From Cervus elaphus (lineage: Eukaryota > Chordata > Mammalia > Artiodactyla > Cervidae), in assembly GCF_910594005.1 (NCBI RefSeq), contig NC_057815.1:79965552-80029551 (forward strand): a DNA stretch of 64,000 nt, in the 5' to 3' direction. This document shows positions 60,775 through 64,000 of the stretch, piece by piece. Position 1 is the stretch's first letter, and every line of letters starts with the position of its first letter. The notes beneath the pieces were generated by a model. That model did no database searches. It saw only the letters and a list, made by a program, of their open reading frames with translations, and was not told where the DNA came from. A program made the translations under genes and the position numbers.

Positions 60775-62335
60775 TCCCCTTTATAACAAAACTCTTTGAA
60801 AGAGTTGTTAGTATTCCCTGTCTCCACTTCGATTTTCTTTCTCTTCCCAGCTCACTCTGATGGAATTTCCTTCCATTCCACTCTGCTGAAAGAACCCTTA
60901 TCAAGATCAGCATCAACCTCCATTTTGCCAAAGAAACGTTAATTCTGTTTTCATTTTAACTCACTTTTTGACAGTGTTGAACATACTTGATCAATCCTTC
61001 CTTCTTCATACATCTTCTTGAAGTTTCTGTATCACACGTTCTAGGATTTCCCTGTCTCGTTAGGAGCTCATTTCTTTCCATTCTTCTGCTGGTTCCTCCT
61101 CTTTTACTAGACTCCTCTATTCTTCCCGATTTCTCTTTTCCATCCATACTCTCCAAGGCCTCAAACCTAGTCCCTTGGTTTTCAGTACCATCTATATACA
61201 CTGAGAGGGCTCTTATTTCTCTCTCTAACTCTAAATGCCATCTCATATATTCCAGCGTCTCTTTGACATCTCTGCTTGGCTCTCACTTTAGGCATCTCAA
61301 ACATAACATGGCTAAAGCAGACATACTAATTCTCCTTCTAACCTCAGCCTCCATCCTGTCCTTCCCATGCCAGTAGATGGTATCACTCTCCATCCCGTTG
61401 CTCTAACAAAGAGTGGAAGCATATCCCATGATGTCTGTCATTTCTTCATATGTCCATTAGAAAGTCCCATCATCTCTAATGTCTTACAAACATTTTTGCT
61501 TCAAACCTAATCCAAGCTTCATCACCTCTTCTTTCGTTTACTGCAGTCACCTCCTTAAAGGGACTGCCAGCCCTTCACTTCTGCTACTTTTCTGGTTTAT
61601 CCACCATGTATTAGCCAGAGGGATCTTTCTAACACAGAAATCAGATCACATCACATCCTACCTTCTAAAACCTTCCAATAACTTTCCACTGTGACCCAAC
61701 TTACCATGACTTATCAGGTCCCATATGATCTGACCTTGATCTTTTTTCTTGGACCTGTTAGCTGGGCTTCAACCATCCTGTCCTTCTTCTTAATCCCTCT
61801 AATTTGCCAGACTTCTTCTCGACCCAAGGCATCCACACTGGCCATTTCTTCTTTTGGAACATTCTTCTGTTCCTAGGTCTGCCTCTTGTCATTATTTTTT
61901 CAGCCTTTTTTTTTTTTTTTCCCACACCACATGACATGTGGGATCTGAGTTCCCTGACCAGGGACCAAACCTACTCCCCCAGTAGAGGAAGCGTGGATTC
62001 TTAACCACTGGAGCATCAGAGAAGTCCCCCTCTTGTCGTCATTTAAATCTCAACTCCAGAGCTACCTTCTCTGAGAGACCATGCCTGATAATCATAGATA
62101 AAGCATTGCTCTTCTTCCCTCTGATTCACCCTAATGCCTCATTTGATCCTCATCATAGCACAGATCAATACCTGAAATTACATGAAGTCACCTTTATGTG
62201 TTCCTTTTCATGTTTATTGTTTTCTGTTCCTTAGACCGTAGAGGTTTTGTCTTTCTTGTTTGCTGTGGCCTTCCCAGTATCTGACAACAATAAGTGACGG
62301 CTCAATATTTGTCCACCAACTGATTGACTTGGAAT
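60775..62335 (+). repeat. L2 LINE, long 3' portion (~1.4 kb), split by a SINE
   Basis: In order: 'ctgctggttcctcctctttt', 'taggcatctcaaacataaca', 'tggctaaagcagacatacta', 'gtattagccagagggatctt', 'cagatcacatcacatcctac', 'aaaaccttccaataactttc', 'ttccagtatctgaca'-type end near 62275 and 'agtgacggctcaatatttgt'. All follow the L2 order from ORF2 C-terminal region to 3' tip. Interrupted at 61891-62028. Confidence 0.72.
61891..62028 (-). mobile_element. CHR-1-like SINE inside L2
   Basis: Reverse copy: T-run 61906-61920, 'atgtgggatctgagttccct', 'gaccagggaccaaacctact', 'gattcttaaccactggagca', 'tcagagaagtccc'. TSD cctcttgtc at 61882-61890 and 62029-62037. Confidence 0.92.
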
Positions 62336-62467
62336 TGTGGAAAGGAATAATTGAAATCTGGATTATCCAGGGAAAACTTGTGTAGGATTGCTAAAGTTCT
62401 TTTCACTTTTAAGATTGGCTCATTCAAGTTATTCTCAAAATACCTTCAGAATTACATACCAGCCCCT

Positions 62468-62685
62468 TGAGGATCCTTGGTGGGTCAGATAGTAAAAGAA
62501 TCTGCCTGCCATGCAGGAGACGCAGGTTCCATACCTGGGCTGGGAAAATCCCCTGGAGGAGGAAATGGCAACTCACTCCAGTGTTCTTGCTTGGAGAATC
62601 CCATGGACAGAGGAGACTGGTGGGCTACAGTCCGTGGGGTCGCAAAGAGTCAGATAGGACTCAGCGTCTAACACTTTCACTTTCT
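62468..62685 (+). mobile_element. Bov-tA SINE
   Basis: Forward copy: 'gatccttggtgggtcagata', 'tgctatgcaggaga'-type head ('ctgccatgcaggagacgcag'), 'ggaggaggaaatggcaactc', 'gtcgcaaagagtcagatagg', tail 'aacactttcactttctcc'. Confidence 0.93.
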
Positions 62686-64000
62686 CCTTTTAGACTGTAG
62701 GAGAGGCACTTCCCAATACTAAAAGACAAAAATAACTGGAAAAAAAAACAACATAACAGAAACAGCCCATTGCTATCAAGAAAAGAATGAGAAGACAAAG
62801 ACAGCTTTTTGTGTCATCCAAAATTCTTTCAATACACAGACTTTAAGGTTCTCGGTATTACTGTGGAAGTTAAAAAGAGAACAGAAAGCGGGCAAGATTT
62901 CTCATTTGTGTGCTAAGTCCTCCTGCTGTAACAAAGGTCACTGACTTTACACCCCAGTGTTAGATCAGATGCTGAGCTTATTTTTCAAATGATCCTGTTT
63001 TTATGGATGGTGCAGTGCTGTGGATATATGTATATTGAGGGCTTACGCAAGTTCTGTATCTAGACTGGTATTTATCATGAGTAACTACATTAACTCATTT
63101 TATGACCAGAGCTCTCAGGACCTGAAAAACTGTGTTCTAATACTGCCTATGCCTGGGCATCTACCTGTTCTCCTCACAAACTCTGTACCTGGCATTAGCA
63201 AAAGATTTTGGAATTTATGAGCCTCTAATTTTCTATTTATAAAGAGGAGAAAATTATGGAAGGACATGATCTTTCTCTTCATTGGAAGACTTCTATGCTA
63301 TAACATGAGAACTTGAGGTGTCATGGAAGGAGGTCTGAATTGGAAATCAGACCTTAAACACCTAAATTCAACAGACATTTATTTTATTCCTATTGTATAC
63401 CAGATCCTTAGGGTACTAACAGCTGTGATTCTGTAAATTGAAGCAATTTAATTATTATTTAAAGATGAAAGCACTTAATCAGAATAAGAGGGAGTACAGT
63501 ATAAAACAGGAGCTCTGATTTGGCATTGGCTGCCCTGTCTTTTCTTGCTTGTGCATAATTGTAGACGAGTCACCTAACGCTTCTTGAACTTGGTCTGATT
63601 AGGCTTTGGGGGGTAGGATGGGGTAGAATGAGTTGGGAGGGGCAGGCACTGTCATGGGAACAGAGGAAAGTAGAAACAACAGGCTTCCCAAAAGAGCAGA
63701 ACTGGATGGTGGCTTTGATCCCAAGGCAGCCCTAGCAAAGGCCTCAGCTGCTCCCCGTCTTGATGCTCACTTACCTCCATATCTACCCCATTGCTTCCTC
63801 TCCCTCAGCAGCATTCAAATTCTGTGATTCCAAGCAAAGTTTTGTTTAGAAGTGGGTTCTCTGGCTGGGAGAAAAATGGTTTGAACTCTAGCATAAATTC
63901 TGCTGACTCAGACCTCTGGCGCCTCTGACAATATGCCAGCATCCCTTTTCTAGCTGCATCCGGGTGCCAGAGAAGTGGGTGAAGCAGGCTGGGAATAAGA
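62686..64000. other. Single-copy sequence to the window end
   Basis: 1.3 kb without a recognised transposon except a possible MIR piece at 63370-63420 ('gacatttattttattcctat', 'tgtataccagatcctta'). No supported exon or RNA gene. Confidence 0.45.

Overview
The window is nuclear DNA from a ruminant, most likely a bovid. The diagnostic features are dozens of tRNA-Glu/BovB-derived SINEs (Bov-tA and Bov-A types), 3' ends of the BovB (RTE) LINE, artiodactyl CHR-type SINEs and ruminant-type L1 3' ends. I cannot tell cattle, sheep, goat or another bovid apart from the sequence alone. I see no prokaryotic operon, CRISPR array, phage, rRNA or functional tRNA gene.

I found no host protein-coding gene that I can support. 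Every open reading frame of more than about 60 codons that carries a recognisable protein signature belongs to a transposable element: the L1 ORF2 C-terminus (6227-6694 minus, 23815-24195 plus), the BovB reverse-transcriptase C-terminus (3217-3450 plus) and an old L2 endonuclease remnant (59206-59670 minus). The window therefore reads as intergenic or deep intronic sequence.

Layout. 1-9 kb: single-copy sequence, a BovB 3' end at 3.05 kb, a 5'-truncated L1 at 5.9-6.7 kb, and a BovB copy at 7.7-8.3 kb that contains a second BovB. 9-20 kb: AT-rich single-copy DNA, a SINE-split MER3-like hAT element, MIRs, and two MLT1 LTRs in opposite orientation (18.2 and 19.4 kb). 20-28 kb: two separate large inverted duplications (20.28/20.77 kb and 26.9/27.4 kb), an L1 3' end at 23.8 kb, an old LTR at 24.7 kb and an L2 with several insertions at 25.5-26.7 kb. 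28-40 kb: mostly single-copy sequence with scattered SINEs and a SINE-split L1 at 34.8-35.7 kb. 40-50 kb: a small CpG-richer segment, MER20, MIRs, a full-length CHR-2, a SINE-split hAT and an L1 carrying a mariner MITE plus a composite SINE. 50-64 kb: a polypurine tract, composite SINEs, MLT1, opposed L2 fragments (minus at 59.2 kb, plus at 60.8-62.3 kb) and single-copy sequence to the end.

The most useful structural observations are the two inverted duplications, a composite two-headed SINE present in four copies, BovB-in-BovB nesting, and many insertions dated relative to one another by target-site duplications (TSDs). Candidate regulatory sites are three CTCF-like motifs and a weak CpG cluster. 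I did not find evidence for a new biological system. Repeat-family names come from remembered consensus features and need a RepeatMasker run to confirm. Boundaries without a TSD are good to about 10-20 bases.
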